DNA of 64,000 nucleotides from JACKAL01 sp964400355 (GCA_964400355.1 CAYNTO010000011.1:1-64000); one strand, 5' to 3'. Shown: positions 1 through 8,783, counted from the stretch's first letter. The notes: generated by a model from the letters alone, not told the origin. Numbers and translations are program-made.

Positions 1-261
1 ACTGGAACATTCCGAGTGAATGATAACTCCCCGACTCGTACTCAGTTCGGTGTTGGCGTTCACACGGGCAACTCTGATGGGTATTGGTTTTACTGGCACA
101 TGGTGCAAGACACCACAGTCGCTGCCCGCAGAACTACTTATCCGTATGTGCGCGTGGGCCGATTCAATGCCGGCGACCAATTGCGTATGTTTGCATATGC
201 AGATGGCGCGACGGTCACTGTGAATCTTGCCGGTATGCAGATCATCAAGATCGGTGAATAA
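1..261 (+). CDS. C-terminal part of an unidentified protein
   Basis: The reading frame is open from the first base, so the gene starts outside the window; only the last 86 residues are present. The visible end is rich in aromatic residues, Gly and Val, with alternating hydrophobic and polar residues, as in a beta-sandwich or tail-like surface domain. It has no cysteine pair and no membrane segment. I do not recognise the family. The TAA at 259-261 lies directly against a hairpin that can serve as terminator for the opposing gene. Confidence 0.7.
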   Translation, partial: TGTFRVNDNSPTRTQFGVGVHTGNSDGYWFYWHMVQDTTVAARRTTYPYVRVGRFNAGDQLRMFAYADGATVTVNLAGMQIIKIGE

Positions 262-287
262 AAAAGGCCTCTGCTCCGTGAGGCCTT
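256..287 (-). terminator. Rho-independent terminator for the leftward operon
   Basis: An 8-base stem (264-271 with 280-287, aaggcctc/gaggcctt) has an 8-base loop. Read on the minus strand it is followed by a T-run at 265-261. It lies about 30 bases after the stop of the leftward glycosyltransferase and overlaps the end of the rightward gene. The plus-strand side has no T-run. Confidence 0.7.
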
Positions 288-314
288 AGAAACTACCCAC
301 AATCTATACAATAT

Positions 315-1172
315 TTAATGAGAGAGATCAGACGGCGATTCGTCGTTCGCTTTTCTCATAGGGGCAGCTGCGCTCACTGATCGATACGAGTACGATGAAA
401 ACTTCTCGGGAACCGTCGCGGCGATTTTGCGCTCAAAAGCTGTTTGTCGGCTATTTGCGGAATGAAAAAGCGGCTGTTTCACTAAATGCACAATCAGATG
501 CATGAGCATTTTAAAAGACACCCACAAGACACTGTTCATTTTGCTGGTATGTTCATCATAGCGGCATGCTACCGGCGTCTCCATTACTTTTAAACCAAAG
601 CGGCTGGCGTAAAGAGAAAAGCAAATGTCAAAAGCATATCCGCGTGGCAAGTATTGGAAAAACGGAGTTACCTTGGCGACCGAGTAAATTTTAAAACCCG
701 AAAGCACATCTTTGATCGGGCTCTTCCACCCGTACTCCGCAATCTTTGAGTAAATAATGTTGCCGATGCGTCGTCGAATCGGCCCATACTTTTCGGAATA
801 GATATGAAACTTGGATCCTGTGACAACATCAAATTCTTTTTGCTGATGAATGAGTATAAGCTGCCGCAGATCTTTGGCACTGCGCTGGTGATCGCCTGGA
901 AAAATAATAAATGCCTCATATTTTCCCGCGAGAGCTTGTGCAAACCCGGTTTGTACGGCCTGGCCGTACCCTTGGTTTTGTGAGTGGCGGATCATTTTGT
1001 AATCCTGCTTTAAAATCATCAATGGAGTTTCATCGGAGGAGTGATCGTCGATAAACACAACGTCGGCAATGTCGAAAATGCCTTCGCGCTCGAGATCCGC
1101 AAATAAATTTGGTAAATTGTATGATTCGTTGTAGCAGGGTATGGCACACAACACGGACTTGTTTTTTGTCAT
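315..1172 (-). CDS. Family 2 glycosyltransferase (dolichol-phosphate-mannose-synthase-like)
   Basis: This 285-residue protein has a GT-A glycosyltransferase fold. The opening strand VLCAIPCYNE (residues 7-16), the nucleotide-binding IDDHSSDET (41-49) and the metal-binding FPGDHQ (91-96) match enzymes that transfer a sugar from a nucleotide sugar to a polyprenyl phosphate or similar acceptor. There is no clear C-terminal membrane pair, so it probably acts at the inner face of the cytoplasmic membrane. Its ATG overlaps the stop of the upstream dehydrogenase gene (ATGA), so the two are translationally coupled. It is the last gene of a three-gene leftward operon and is followed by a hairpin terminator. 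Acceptor and donor are unknown. Confidence 0.85.
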   Translation of the reverse strand: MTKNKSVLCAIPCYNESYNLPNLFADLEREGIFDIADVVFIDDHSSDETPLMILKQDYKMIRHSQNQGYGQAVQTGFAQALAGKYEAFIIFPGDHQRSAKDLRQLILIHQQKEFDVVTGSKFHIYSEKYGPIRRRIGNIIYSKIAEYGWKSPIKDVLSGFKIYSVAKVTPFFQYLPRGYAFDICFSLYASRFGLKVMETPVACRYDEHTSKMNSVLWVSFKMLMHLIVHLVKQPLFHSANSRQTAFERKIAATVPEKFSSYSYRSVSAAAPMRKANDESPSDLSH

Positions 1173-2163
1173 GAACGAACCTCTTTTTGGCGAACTATTC
1201 GCGCTAAAAGTTTGTGCTGGGTGCGAGTCACGATGGCATCAAATAGAGCGGTGGGTAAAATTCTACTGGCAATATATAATAGCCGATCAAAGGGAGTGAT
1301 GATCAGCATGCGGCGTTGGCCAATATTGGCAAGCATCATCTGCGCCACTGCAGCAGGTGACTTGGGNNNNNNNNNNNNNNNNNNNNNNNNNNNNNNNNNN
1401 NNNNNNNNNNNNNNNNNNNNNNNNNNNNNNNNNNNNNNNNNNNNNNNNNNNNNNNNNNNNNNNNNNGGCGTTGGCCAATATTGGCAAGCATCATCTGCGC
1501 CACTGCAGCAGGTGACTTGGGTGCGCCCAACATTTTTTGCGGGAGCCCTGCGCGTTCGGCGAATTGTGTTGCAGTTGCACCCGGGCATACTAAAAGAATG
1601 TCCACTCCCTGGCCGCGCTCTTCCTGCATGAGGGTGAGAGCGAAGCTGTTCATAAAAGCCTTGGCACTGGCATAAACCGCAAAATGGGGCACGTGCATGT
1701 AAGCGGCATGGCTCGATACAAATACCAGTGCTGGCGCGCGAGTTCCCTGACGAATTGCTTTTTTGAGTCGTGGTAGGAAAGCGTGCGTGAGATGAACGGT
1801 GGCTGTGACATTGAGATCGATCACCTGGCGTTCGCTCTCCCACTGGGATTCGGAGAACAGGCCAAATTCTCCAGCACCTGCATTGAGAATCACCAGATCG
1901 ATGTCTTCGCTTGCGACAGCGCGGACGAGCTGTTCACGATCATGATCGTTTGTCAGGTCACCGACTATACACGTGACAAACGCGTTCGAATTTTTTTCGG
2001 CGATGAGGATTTTTGTTTTTTGGAGTTCCTCCGCGTTTCGCCCGCAAATCCATATACGACTCGCGTTTGGAGCCAGTAGGCACGCGGCCTCGCGGCCGAT
2101 ACCGCTCGATGCGCCAGTGATAAGTATGTTTTTAAAATTCTTCGGAGCCACACTAGCTGTCAC
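1169..2163 (-). CDS. Short-chain dehydrogenase/reductase (interrupted by a scaffold gap)
   Basis: The N-terminal part has the NAD(P)-binding TGASSGIG (residues 16-23), a strand ending LNAGAGEF, the catalytic serine region FVSSHAAY and YASAK (YxxxK), so it is a classical SDR oxidoreductase. The frame is broken by 100 Ns at 1367-1466. The same 55 bases flank the gap on both sides; if they are collapsed, the two halves join in frame at NIGQR/RMLIIT and give a complete protein of 279 residues, normal for the family. The gene overlaps the upstream dioxygenase gene by 11 bases and the downstream glycosyltransferase by 4. The substrate is unknown; the operon suggests lipid or glycan modification. 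Confidence 0.85.
1312..1366 (+). repeat. 55-base copy left of the scaffold gap
   Basis: These 55 bases are identical to 1467-1521, on the other side of the N-run. A direct repeat exactly abutting an N-run is expected when two overlapping contig ends are placed end to end without merging. Confidence 0.95.
1367..1466. other. Assembly gap of exactly 100 N
   Basis: The run is exactly 100 Ns, the conventional placeholder length for a gap of unknown size. It is flanked by identical 55-base sequences and sits inside the dehydrogenase gene. Confidence 0.98.
1467..1521 (+). repeat. 55-base copy right of the scaffold gap
   Basis: Identical to 1312-1366. Merging the two copies restores one uninterrupted dehydrogenase frame. 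Confidence 0.95.
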
Positions 2164-3148
2164 GGTTTTGCTCCACGTCCAGTCCGAATCGGCGAAAGTA
2201 ACTTAGAGTTTTCTTTGTAAATAGAATGGGCGCCAAATCTAAAATCTTTTTCCAGTTTGTTCGCGAGGTGTCGCCAAACAAGGTGTGAACGGCGGCGATG
2301 CGCACCGATATTTTATGCGCTTTCACGGCTTTGGGATCGTAATCCTGCTGGGGAACTGGATCGGCATTGAATTTTTTTAATGCGTCTGTGCCGCACACGA
2401 GCGTGGCCGACCGGCGCATCCAGGTCAGAGTGCGCGGAAAATTATTGGCGGGAATGTAGCGGAAGGCGATACCGAGGCGCGGTTGGTCGGAATGGTTGGC
2501 CTTTGACGAATGAAGCACAGACGGGTGGTGCAACGACGCCTGACCCGCATGAAGAATCATTTTTTGTGTGTGGCTGGGATCGAAGCCCACGATCTTTTGA
2601 CCGCGTGCGAGCATATTGGTTTCGTTGTTATCGATAATGTGTTTGAGGTGAGTGAGCGTGTGCGAGCCTGGAATGTATTCTACACAGCCATTGGTTTCGT
2701 TGACGTCACTCAGTGCCACCCAAACTGTTACACCCTCGTCGCGCTCAAGCGCCCAGTAGGTGGAATCTTGATGCCACGGTACTTCGCCTTTACTGTTTGC
2801 CGGTTTTACAAAAATAACGGAGTACCAAAGTAGGATGTCGGGCCCGAGTAAAGGCTGAATGGTTTTTAGAATCTGCGGATGGCGTCCCAAATCATTCGCC
2901 CACTTCATGTACATGTGGGGTTTGTGGCGATGGACGGCATCTAAGCGCCAATCGATGCGCTTTAAAAAACCTTCGAGCTTTTGACGATAGTGCGCGGTTT
3001 CAGTAGGCGAGAGAATATCTACCGGGCACACCACGCCGGTTCTTGAAAACTGTTCGCTAATTGCGGCTGGATTATTATTTTGCACGTCAGTGCATACGTG
3101 TTGTGGTGTTTGCTTACTGCTGCGTTTAATGTTTTCAAATTCAGACAT
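2153..3148 (-). CDS. Phytanoyl-CoA dioxygenase (PhyH) family protein
   Basis: This is a 331-residue non-haem Fe(II)/2-oxoglutarate dioxygenase. The iron ligands are the HxD pair in VPWHQDSTYW (H126, D128) and a distal His in VLHSSKANHSDQPR (H213), with R224 placed to bind 2-oxoglutarate. The family hydroxylates small molecules, often lipids or secondary metabolites. The frame runs upstream to 3316, but that extension is Arg-rich and then hydrophobic, unlike the family, so I chose the ATG at 3148; no good ribosome-binding site decides it. It is the first gene of the operon with the dehydrogenase and glycosyltransferase. The substrate is unknown. Confidence 0.82.
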   Translation of the reverse strand: MSEFENIKRSSKQTPQHVCTDVQNNNPAAISEQFSRTGVVCPVDILSPTETAHYRQKLEGFLKRIDWRLDAVHRHKPHMYMKWANDLGRHPQILKTIQPLLGPDILLWYSVIFVKPANSKGEVPWHQDSTYWALERDEGVTVWVALSDVNETNGCVEYIPGSHTLTHLKHIIDNNETNMLARGQKIVGFDPSHTQKMILHAGQASLHHPSVLHSSKANHSDQPRLGIAFRYIPANNFPRTLTWMRRSATLVCGTDALKKFNADPVPQQDYDPKAVKAHKISVRIAAVHTLFGDTSRTNWKKILDLAPILFTKKTLSYFRRFGLDVEQNRDS

Positions 3149-3377
3149 TAACATTTTGATTACCCGTTCGGTTTTGAGGAGGCCCATGGCCATCACGAAG
3201 GCCAGTAGCGCAATCCGGCTAAGACCGAGTATATCATCTCGAACTTTCCTCACAAGAGTACGGGTTCTAACTCGCGAAAAGTCGTGGTACCTGGACCACC
3301 GTCTAGGCGCCCGCAATTGGCCTTGTCTTCATTGGTTTTACTTTCGAAAATGAAAGCGCGTACGAGGTGGAGGAATT

Positions 3378-3803
3378 ATGCGAACTTACAGAATTTATGT
3401 TCGAATTGCGGCTTTAATGAGTTTGCTCCTGCTTACAAACTGCGGAGACAGAGATACGACCAAGGCTATTCCTGCCACCGAAACGAAACCATCAGCGATA
3501 CAACAGCAAGCCGCAGCTGCCACTCAAAAATGTGAAAATGGTGCGACGCCAAAGGTTTTGGCGGGTGAGTGCTCAGGAGTATGGTCGGTAAAAAAAGCCG
3601 ACGACGGCGCTATGAACTGTGAGTTTGATTGGAAACCAACGGTGAGATGCCCAGCGGGTAGCGTTGCTGTCGGTTTGCAATCCGCGTGTTACGGCGTAAC
3701 CAGTCGTCCTGCGGAATCGGCGAAGACAAGTAATGAATGTGCAGCGGCACACGGAAAATTTCCCATCTCGCCGGCTTACAAGTTGGAATGTTGCCCACTC
3801 TAG
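3378..3803 (+). CDS. Cysteine-rich predicted lipoprotein
   Basis: This 141-residue protein has a signal peptide ending in lipobox LLTNC (Cys about residue 22), a Gln/Ala-rich linker and a compact C-terminal part with eight or so cysteines, suggesting disulphides in the periplasm. The start follows a strong ribosome-binding site (ggtggaggaatt). The next gene begins inside its last 16 bases. I do not recognise the cysteine domain and assign no function. Confidence 0.8.
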   Translation: MRTYRIYVRIAALMSLLLLTNCGDRDTTKAIPATETKPSAIQQQAAAATQKCENGATPKVLAGECSGVWSVKKADDGAMNCEFDWKPTVRCPAGSVAVGLQSACYGVTSRPAESAKTSNECAAAHGKFPISPAYKLECCPL

Positions 3804-5482
3804 ATCGGCGACATTATTTTTGGCTTTTCTGTGCGTTAGTAATTGCGCTCATTTATTCGCCCAGTCTGCACGGCCCCTATATTCTCGACGATTCCCACAC
3901 GCTGTCCTCAAACGGGTTTGTCCAAAGTTATTCGAACTTCACTACGATTTGGTCCACGGGCCGTGCTTATTCGTCACTGCCAGCTAACTATGGCTACCGT
4001 CCGTTCACCACAACAATGAACATGGTGCTGTGGTCCATCGGTGATGGCGCCACCTGGCCGTATCATGCGGCAAAGATAATTTTGTTTTTTTTGACGTGTT
4101 GGTTGTTGGGCAAACTGTGGAGCGTGCTTTTCCCGAAAGTGCCTCGCGAGGTCATAGGGGCTGCGGTGTTTTTATTTGCTGTGAATCCCGTGCATTCGCA
4201 AGTAGTTTCGTACATTTCGGCAATAGCCACGCAGTGGGCGGCGCTCTTTGTTTGCCTGTCCGTGCTATTTTATTTGAAATTTAGGCAATCGAGTTTAATG
4301 CGATTCCATGTTTTCAGTTTGTTGAGCGCCCTTTTGGCGATCTTATCCAAAGAAGAGGGCGTTGTTGTGGTGGCGCTGATTCCACTCTTGGAGATTTATC
4401 TTCGTAAAAGAGAAAACTCGGCGCTTTTATCAACTGCGCGCATTGGAGCCCTTGCTGCCTATCTGATTCCGATGGCTGTCGGCGTCGGCCTCATCGTTTA
4501 TATGTTTGAGCCGCTGCAAAACCTCGTGCGTTCGAACGTTTCGATGGGGTCTTACTTTATGACTCAGTGGCGAGCGTACCTGCGCTACTTTGCAATGTAT
4601 TTCTACTCCTACGATTTAAACGCCGACAATATAGCATTTGGATTTTCACGTTCATTTTTAGAGCGCTCCGTTCTGTTGGCGCTAGCATTAAATGTTTTAT
4701 TTTTAGTAGTGGCAGTGGGTTACTGGAAACGTCTGCCAGCTCTAACTTTTGCGCTAATGTGGTTTTATATTGGAGTTTCTCCGGCGAGCAGTATTGTTGT
4801 CCTCTCCGAGCCGGTCAACGATCACCGTGCGTTTATTGGCTACATGGGTTTTGCTGCTATTGGAATTTTACTATTGAACGCGCTGAGAGCCAAGAATCGC
4901 ACGGCTTTTTTGGTTGTGGTTTGCGCGGTGGGCGTTGTGTACAGTGCAATGACCTACAAGCGCGCGGAGGCTTGGAGCACCAACGAAAATCTTTGGGAAG
5001 ATACCGTCGCCAAAAATCCGCTGTCACCCCGGGCCTACAATAACTTGAGCCTGGATCACATGCGCCAACGCCGGTACGAAGACGCACTCGCTTTGTTAAA
5101 GCGGTGTTCAGAACTCCAACCCACCTATCACGTGTGCCATATCAACAGCGCTATTGTTCTTTCGCAATTGGGAAAAGATGACCGGGCGGAACAAGAATTC
5201 GCATTGTCCGCCCAATATGATCCCAGTGTTGTGCAGTCCCGTTACAACTGGGCCAAGTTTCTTCTGGCCCGCGGGCACTTTGCGCGCGCGCAAAGCTTAC
5301 TGACAGAAGCTGATACGGTGGCCCAAGGACAAAACTTAGAGGTGCGCATGGAGCTGATCAGCGCTGTTCGTCAGCAGGGCGATCGGGAGCTTGCTAAAAA
5401 ATTGTTCCAGGAGGCCGTCTCAGTTTTTGGATGGCAGCCACGCTTCAATGCGGAAGCCCAGCGTCTCGGCCTCGCGCCGTAA
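3788..5482 (+). CDS. Multispanning GT-C-like membrane protein with C-terminal TPRs (TMTC-like)
   Basis: About eleven hydrophobic segments fill residues 10-395. The first periplasmic loop carries GPYILDDSH, an acidic pair in the position used by GT-C enzymes, followed by a YRPF motif, and tetratricopeptide repeats follow (about 400-560). This architecture resembles TMTC-type protein O-mannosyltransferases, which take sugar from a polyprenyl-phosphate donor on the non-cytoplasmic side. I chose the ATG at 3788 over upstream starts because membrane segment 1 follows at once and because the upstream frame lies inside the lipoprotein gene. The 16-base overlap with that gene suggests coupled translation. 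The glycosyltransferase role is inferred. Confidence 0.65.
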   Translation: MLPTLDRRHYFWLFCALVIALIYSPSLHGPYILDDSHTLSSNGFVQSYSNFTTIWSTGRAYSSLPANYGYRPFTTTMNMVLWSIGDGATWPYHAAKIILFFLTCWLLGKLWSVLFPKVPREVIGAAVFLFAVNPVHSQVVSYISAIATQWAALFVCLSVLFYLKFRQSSLMRFHVFSLLSALLAILSKEEGVVVVALIPLLEIYLRKRENSALLSTARIGALAAYLIPMAVGVGLIVYMFEPLQNLVRSNVSMGSYFMTQWRAYLRYFAMYFYSYDLNADNIAFGFSRSFLERSVLLALALNVLFLVVAVGYWKRLPALTFALMWFYIGVSPASSIVVLSEPVNDHRAFIGYMGFAAIGILLLNALRAKNRTAFLVVVCAVGVVYSAMTYKRAEAWSTNENLWEDTVAKNPLSPRAYNNLSLDHMRQRRYEDALALLKRCSELQPTYHVCHINSAIVLSQLGKDDRAEQEFALSAQYDPSVVQSRYNWAKFLLARGHFARAQSLLTEADTVAQGQNLEVRMELISAVRQQGDRELAKKLFQEAVSVFGWQPRFNAEAQRLGLAP

Positions 5483-5555
5483 GCTGCTTGGCAAAATGAA
5501 ACGTTGGATTTTTTATGAATGTGAGTTTTAATAGAACCTATCGAGGAGAGCGAAC

Positions 5556-6269
5556 ATGATCAAAAAAATCGGATTCACCATACTCATTCTTTCGAGCCTT
5601 GCAGGGTGCACTCAAAAATCCAGTGACCCAAAAGATGCGACGACGGTGGCGGCGCCTGCTGATAAATTAGTTGAGCTTCAAAAAAATGCCGAAACTTCTC
5701 CAAGTTATGAAAATTACATTTCACTGGGTTTGGAGTACGCCAACACGAACCGCTTCAGCGAAGCGGTGGAGACTTATGAAAAAGCCATTAAGATCAATCC
5801 TAAGGCGCCTATAGCGTACAATAATATTTGTGCGGCATTCAATGCACAAGCTCGCTATGCAGACGCCGTCGAGAGCTGCGAAAAAGCGGTGGCATTGGAA
5901 CCCAATTTTGAACTCGCTACCAACAATCTTAAATTGGCCAAAGAAAAGTTCGCCGCATTTCGCACTGAGATCCTGGCAAAAAAGCCGGAGATGATAAAAA
6001 GTGTAAAGACCTCTGCGGATAATTTAAATGTGGGCATGCAATTGTTTTTAGCTCGCGATTTAGAGGCTGCGAACCAAATGTGGACACGAATTCCGCCAAG
6101 TGATCCGTTTTACCCGGCGGCACTCAACAATATTGCAAGCGCACAGATTCTAACCGGGCAGTACGATGGCGCTGAAAAGACGTTAGCAAAGGCGCTGACT
6201 CTACAGCCTGATAACCAGTTGTTCCTCAACAACAAGCGCTGGCTAGAAACGAAGAAGCTCGCGCGCTAG
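5556..6269 (+). CDS. TPR-containing lipoprotein
   Basis: This 237-residue protein has signal peptide and lipobox SLAGC (Cys about 18), then a short linker. TPR units follow, the clearest being NYISLGLEYANTNRF, AYNNICAAFNAQARY and ALNNIASAQILTGQY. TPR lipoproteins usually act as periplasmic scaffolds. A good ribosome-binding site (gaggagagcgaac) precedes the ATG. It is 73 bases downstream of the TPR-bearing membrane protein and could work with it; its TPRs resemble that protein's C-terminal part. Confidence 0.8.
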   Translation: MIKKIGFTILILSSLAGCTQKSSDPKDATTVAAPADKLVELQKNAETSPSYENYISLGLEYANTNRFSEAVETYEKAIKINPKAPIAYNNICAAFNAQARYADAVESCEKAVALEPNFELATNNLKLAKEKFAAFRTEILAKKPEMIKSVKTSADNLNVGMQLFLARDLEAANQMWTRIPPSDPFYPAALNNIASAQILTGQYDGAEKTLAKALTLQPDNQLFLNNKRWLETKKLAR

Positions 6270-6313
6270 TGGTTTCGTAATATGTAAATGGCGGTGATAG
6301 AGCCGCGCACCCT

Positions 6314-6547
6314 TTAAAAATTGGGGGCTTTGGCTTTAGATTCAGAGATGGTCGCCACTTGAGTGGTCTTGATGTTTTTCACTTTTGAGCGAACACCCTT
6401 AGTGATTTTTTTGTTGGCAAGCTTTACGAAATCCCGCTTAGATTCCTCCTGAATGCCTTCTTTGTTAATATAGCCCACGAGCGTTTCACCGCTTTTAAGA
6501 ACCACATCCACAAGTACGCCATAAATAAGTGCCTTCGATTTTTCCAT
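6314..6547 (-). CDS. Small basic protein of unknown function
   Basis: This 77-residue protein opens with a strand-rich segment (YGVLVDVVLKSGETLVGYI) that reads like the first strands of an Sm-like or SH3-type barrel, followed by a Lys-rich tail. The start is supported by agaggtatat before the ATG. It has no signal peptide, so it is probably cytoplasmic. The basic charge would suit nucleic-acid binding, but that is a guess and the family is not recognised. Confidence 0.6.
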   Translation of the reverse strand: MEKSKALIYGVLVDVVLKSGETLVGYINKEGIQEESKRDFVKLANKKITKGVRSKVKNIKTTQVATISESKAKAPNF

Positions 6548-6616
6548 ATATACCTCTGTGGGCCCACTTTGCTGGGATTTGGAGCGCCAGTCAATGGCAA
6601 ATGGGTTGATTGCGCT

Positions 6617-7258
6617 CTAAATGTCGGAGGAAGGGATTACATGTACTCCCGCAATGGGATTAATACCGGATTGGACGATTCGATGTGACAATTGATGGGC
6701 GCGAGTGGCGATCATTTTTTCGAGTTTGGTGGGCAGAATATAGGAGAGCATATTGAACGCGGCTATCGCAAATTTTTCGACGGGACGTGATTGGTTTCTC
6801 TGGCCTATTAGTAGGCCTGGGCGGTAGATAGTTAGATTATTGAGATGCAATTCCTTTAGAGAATCTTCGGTTTCGCCTTTCACGCGATTGTAAAAAATAG
6901 ACGACTGGGAGTTGGCGCCCATAGCAGAGATCAACACGAAGCTTTTGGCGTTACTATTTTTTGCGACTTTGCCGAAGTTGACAATGACATCGTGGTCGAT
7001 TTTTCGAAAGTTCTCTTGGCTGCCGGCAGCTCTTATCGTGGTTCCTAAGCAACAAAAATAAATATCGCCTTTAAGAAGTTGAAACTCATCCGGCAATGGC
7101 GTGAAGTTTTCTATAAGAACCTGCACGAGCTTCAGATTGTTAGTGTTTATGCGTCTGCGTGACACCGAGATCACTTGAGATATTTGTGGGTGCTCAAGGA
7201 GTTCCTCAAGAACAAGGGAGCCCACTAAACCTGTCGCACCAGCGATGACTGCTACCAT
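6617..7258 (-). CDS. NAD(P)-binding atypical short-chain dehydrogenase (TIP30/YbjT-like)
   Basis: This 213-residue Rossmann protein has AGATGLVGSLV (residues 6-16), a CCLGTT segment after the fourth strand, an LISAMGA strand, YNRVKGE (a YxxxK pair) and IYRPGLLIG, the pattern of extended or atypical SDRs such as TIP30/HTATIP2 and YbjT. These bind NADPH or act as redox-linked regulators. It has no partner in an obvious operon; the next small gene starts 69 bases downstream. The substrate is unknown. Confidence 0.8.
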   Translation of the reverse strand: MVAVIAGATGLVGSLVLEELLEHPQISQVISVSRRRINTNNLKLVQVLIENFTPLPDEFQLLKGDIYFCCLGTTIRAAGSQENFRKIDHDVIVNFGKVAKNSNAKSFVLISAMGANSQSSIFYNRVKGETEDSLKELHLNNLTIYRPGLLIGQRNQSRPVEKFAIAAFNMLSYILPTKLEKMIATRAHQLSHRIVQSGINPIAGVHVIPSSDI

Positions 7259-7303
7259 AGATGGTAGGATAGTGGATTGTGGTTCCAGATACTAGTTTTA
7301 CAT

Positions 7304-7693
7304 TCAAAATATCTTTAGATCGCTGATGCGGTCGCCTTGGACGACAAAGAAAACTTTGCGTGATGGGCCTTGTTTAGAGCGGAGTTTATAGCAAACGGGT
7401 GTGCCGAGTTGGGGTTTGTTGAGGCCCAGTGTGCGTAAGAGGCGCTTGTCACAAGAGACAGACTCAGGAGTCATTTTTTGGCCGACCCACAGTTTGGTTT
7501 TGTCGTTGGCGGTTTTGTAATAGGCAATTGTGGAATGGGATTTGGCGCAGCCCATGAGCTGGGATTCGTTTGATTTATTTTTCTCAACACAGTCCACATA
7601 GCTTGTTACAACTTGATCGGCTCTGCTCGCAGCAATCGCTTGCGTAAAAAGTGGAGCTGCCGAAAATGATGCGAAGAGAATAAAGTTCATCAT
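7304..7693 (-). CDS. Small secreted protein of unknown function
   Basis: This 129-residue protein has a signal peptide (residues 1-22, ending at AIAAS) and four cysteines that could form two disulphides. Its ATG overlaps the stop of the larger secreted protein upstream, so they form a two-gene leftward operon and probably work together outside the cytoplasm. The family is not recognised. Confidence 0.72.
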   Translation of the reverse strand: MMNFILFASFSAAPLFTQAIAASRADQVVTSYVDCVEKNKSNESQLMGCAKSHSTIAYYKTANDKTKLWVGQKMTPESVSCDKRLLRTLGLNKPQLGTPVCYKLRSKQGPSRKVFFVVQGDRISDLKIF

Positions 7694-8706
7694 TTGCTCA
7701 CCGTCGCACCAGTTCCCGTGGAGTTGCCGTTTGTTTTTAAACAGGACGGATGCAACACTTCTTTGGCGTTGGCGCCATAGCGCTGAACGAGTTGTGGGCA
7801 GAGCTCCGGTTTAGCAGGGCATCCCACCGGTTTGTCGTTGTGCTCGCTTTGAAGCGCTTTTACGTTTTCTGTAACTGCTGTCTCCACATCTTTCGACGAG
7901 TACGACGAGCAGTTGACGGCTTCGTTCCAAGAAGGATTCACATAATTTTTAAAATCAAACGGGCGGGTCTGTTCGATTTTTCCATTTTTGCATGTCAACA
8001 TCGGGCTCGCACCACCAAAAAGATTTTTCCAAAAATTATAGCCATCGAAGTTCGCGGCCTTGTCTGCGTAGGAATACACGCCCGTTCCACCGAGCCCCCA
8101 CAAAGTCTTTTCCTGCAGGTCGCTAAATTTGTGAACTCCAGCATCGCCGCTGAGGCTTTTCATCGTGTCCGCGCCAAATACCAAACTCATTTCGTCGGCA
8201 ACGAGTGGGGGATAGTCTTTGTCTTTGACCAGTGTGGTGGCCTCGAATGCTTCGTAGCCCGTGTGAAAAAAATGTCCAATTTTGTCGGAGCCGATTTGCA
8301 CGCCGTTCACATTCACTACGTACTCAGAAAAACTCGAATGAGCCAGGGCAAACGCCATGGGGCTTGTGAGGCCGCCGGCAACCCGTGAACCTGAGTACAC
8401 GCTGCTGTAGTAACGATTGTAAGTGCTATCAATGCCGTCTTTTGATCCCGGCCAAGTTTCGATATTGGATTTGACCCAACCGCCGAGTTTATCCATGAGT
8501 CGATGGTAGAGCATGGTCTTGTCGCACTTGCCAGGCCCGTCGTCGGTGTTCACCTCGTTGATGGCTTTAGATATTTCCGCATTGATGAGCGTGTTGTAAG
8601 TAGACGTGGAATCTTTGATCTCCGTATAAGAGGACGTAAAATTATCAACCTCAGTGGCCCATGTATTGAGGCTAAAAAGAATGAGTCCTACGATCACTGC
8701 GCGCAT
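7690..8706 (-). CDS. Secreted protein with a conserved-looking GSDKIGHFFHTGY segment
   Basis: This 338-residue protein has a signal peptide (about 1-18). The middle carries GSDKIGHFFHTGYEAFE (residues about 140-156), whose two histidines and acidic residues look like a metal or active-site motif, followed by a Gly-rich region and a C-terminal part with several cysteines. I recognise no named family. It is the first gene of a two-gene operon with the coupled small secreted protein. A periplasmic or exported role is likely; enzymatic activity is speculative. Confidence 0.75.
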   Translation of the reverse strand: MRAVIVGLILFSLNTWATEVDNFTSSYTEIKDSTSTYNTLINAEISKAINEVNTDDGPGKCDKTMLYHRLMDKLGGWVKSNIETWPGSKDGIDSTYNRYYSSVYSGSRVAGGLTSPMAFALAHSSFSEYVVNVNGVQIGSDKIGHFFHTGYEAFEATTLVKDKDYPPLVADEMSLVFGADTMKSLSGDAGVHKFSDLQEKTLWGLGGTGVYSYADKAANFDGYNFWKNLFGGASPMLTCKNGKIEQTRPFDFKNYVNPSWNEAVNCSSYSSKDVETAVTENVKALQSEHNDKPVGCPAKPELCPQLVQRYGANAKEVLHPSCLKTNGNSTGTGATVSK

Positions 8707-8783
8707 GATGTCGTATCGGAATTCTTGGGCTTGGACATGAACAAATTATTTAGCATAAGCCGTTGATATCATTAACGATTGTA

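Noticed and set aside
1312..1521. True tandem duplication of 55 bases in the dehydrogenase gene
   Set aside because: The copies abut an exact 100-N run and merging them restores one frame, so a scaffolding artefact is the simpler explanation.
7750..8388. 212-codon frame antisense to the secreted-protein gene
   Set aside because: Entirely within the plausible leftward gene, which has signal peptide and operon context.
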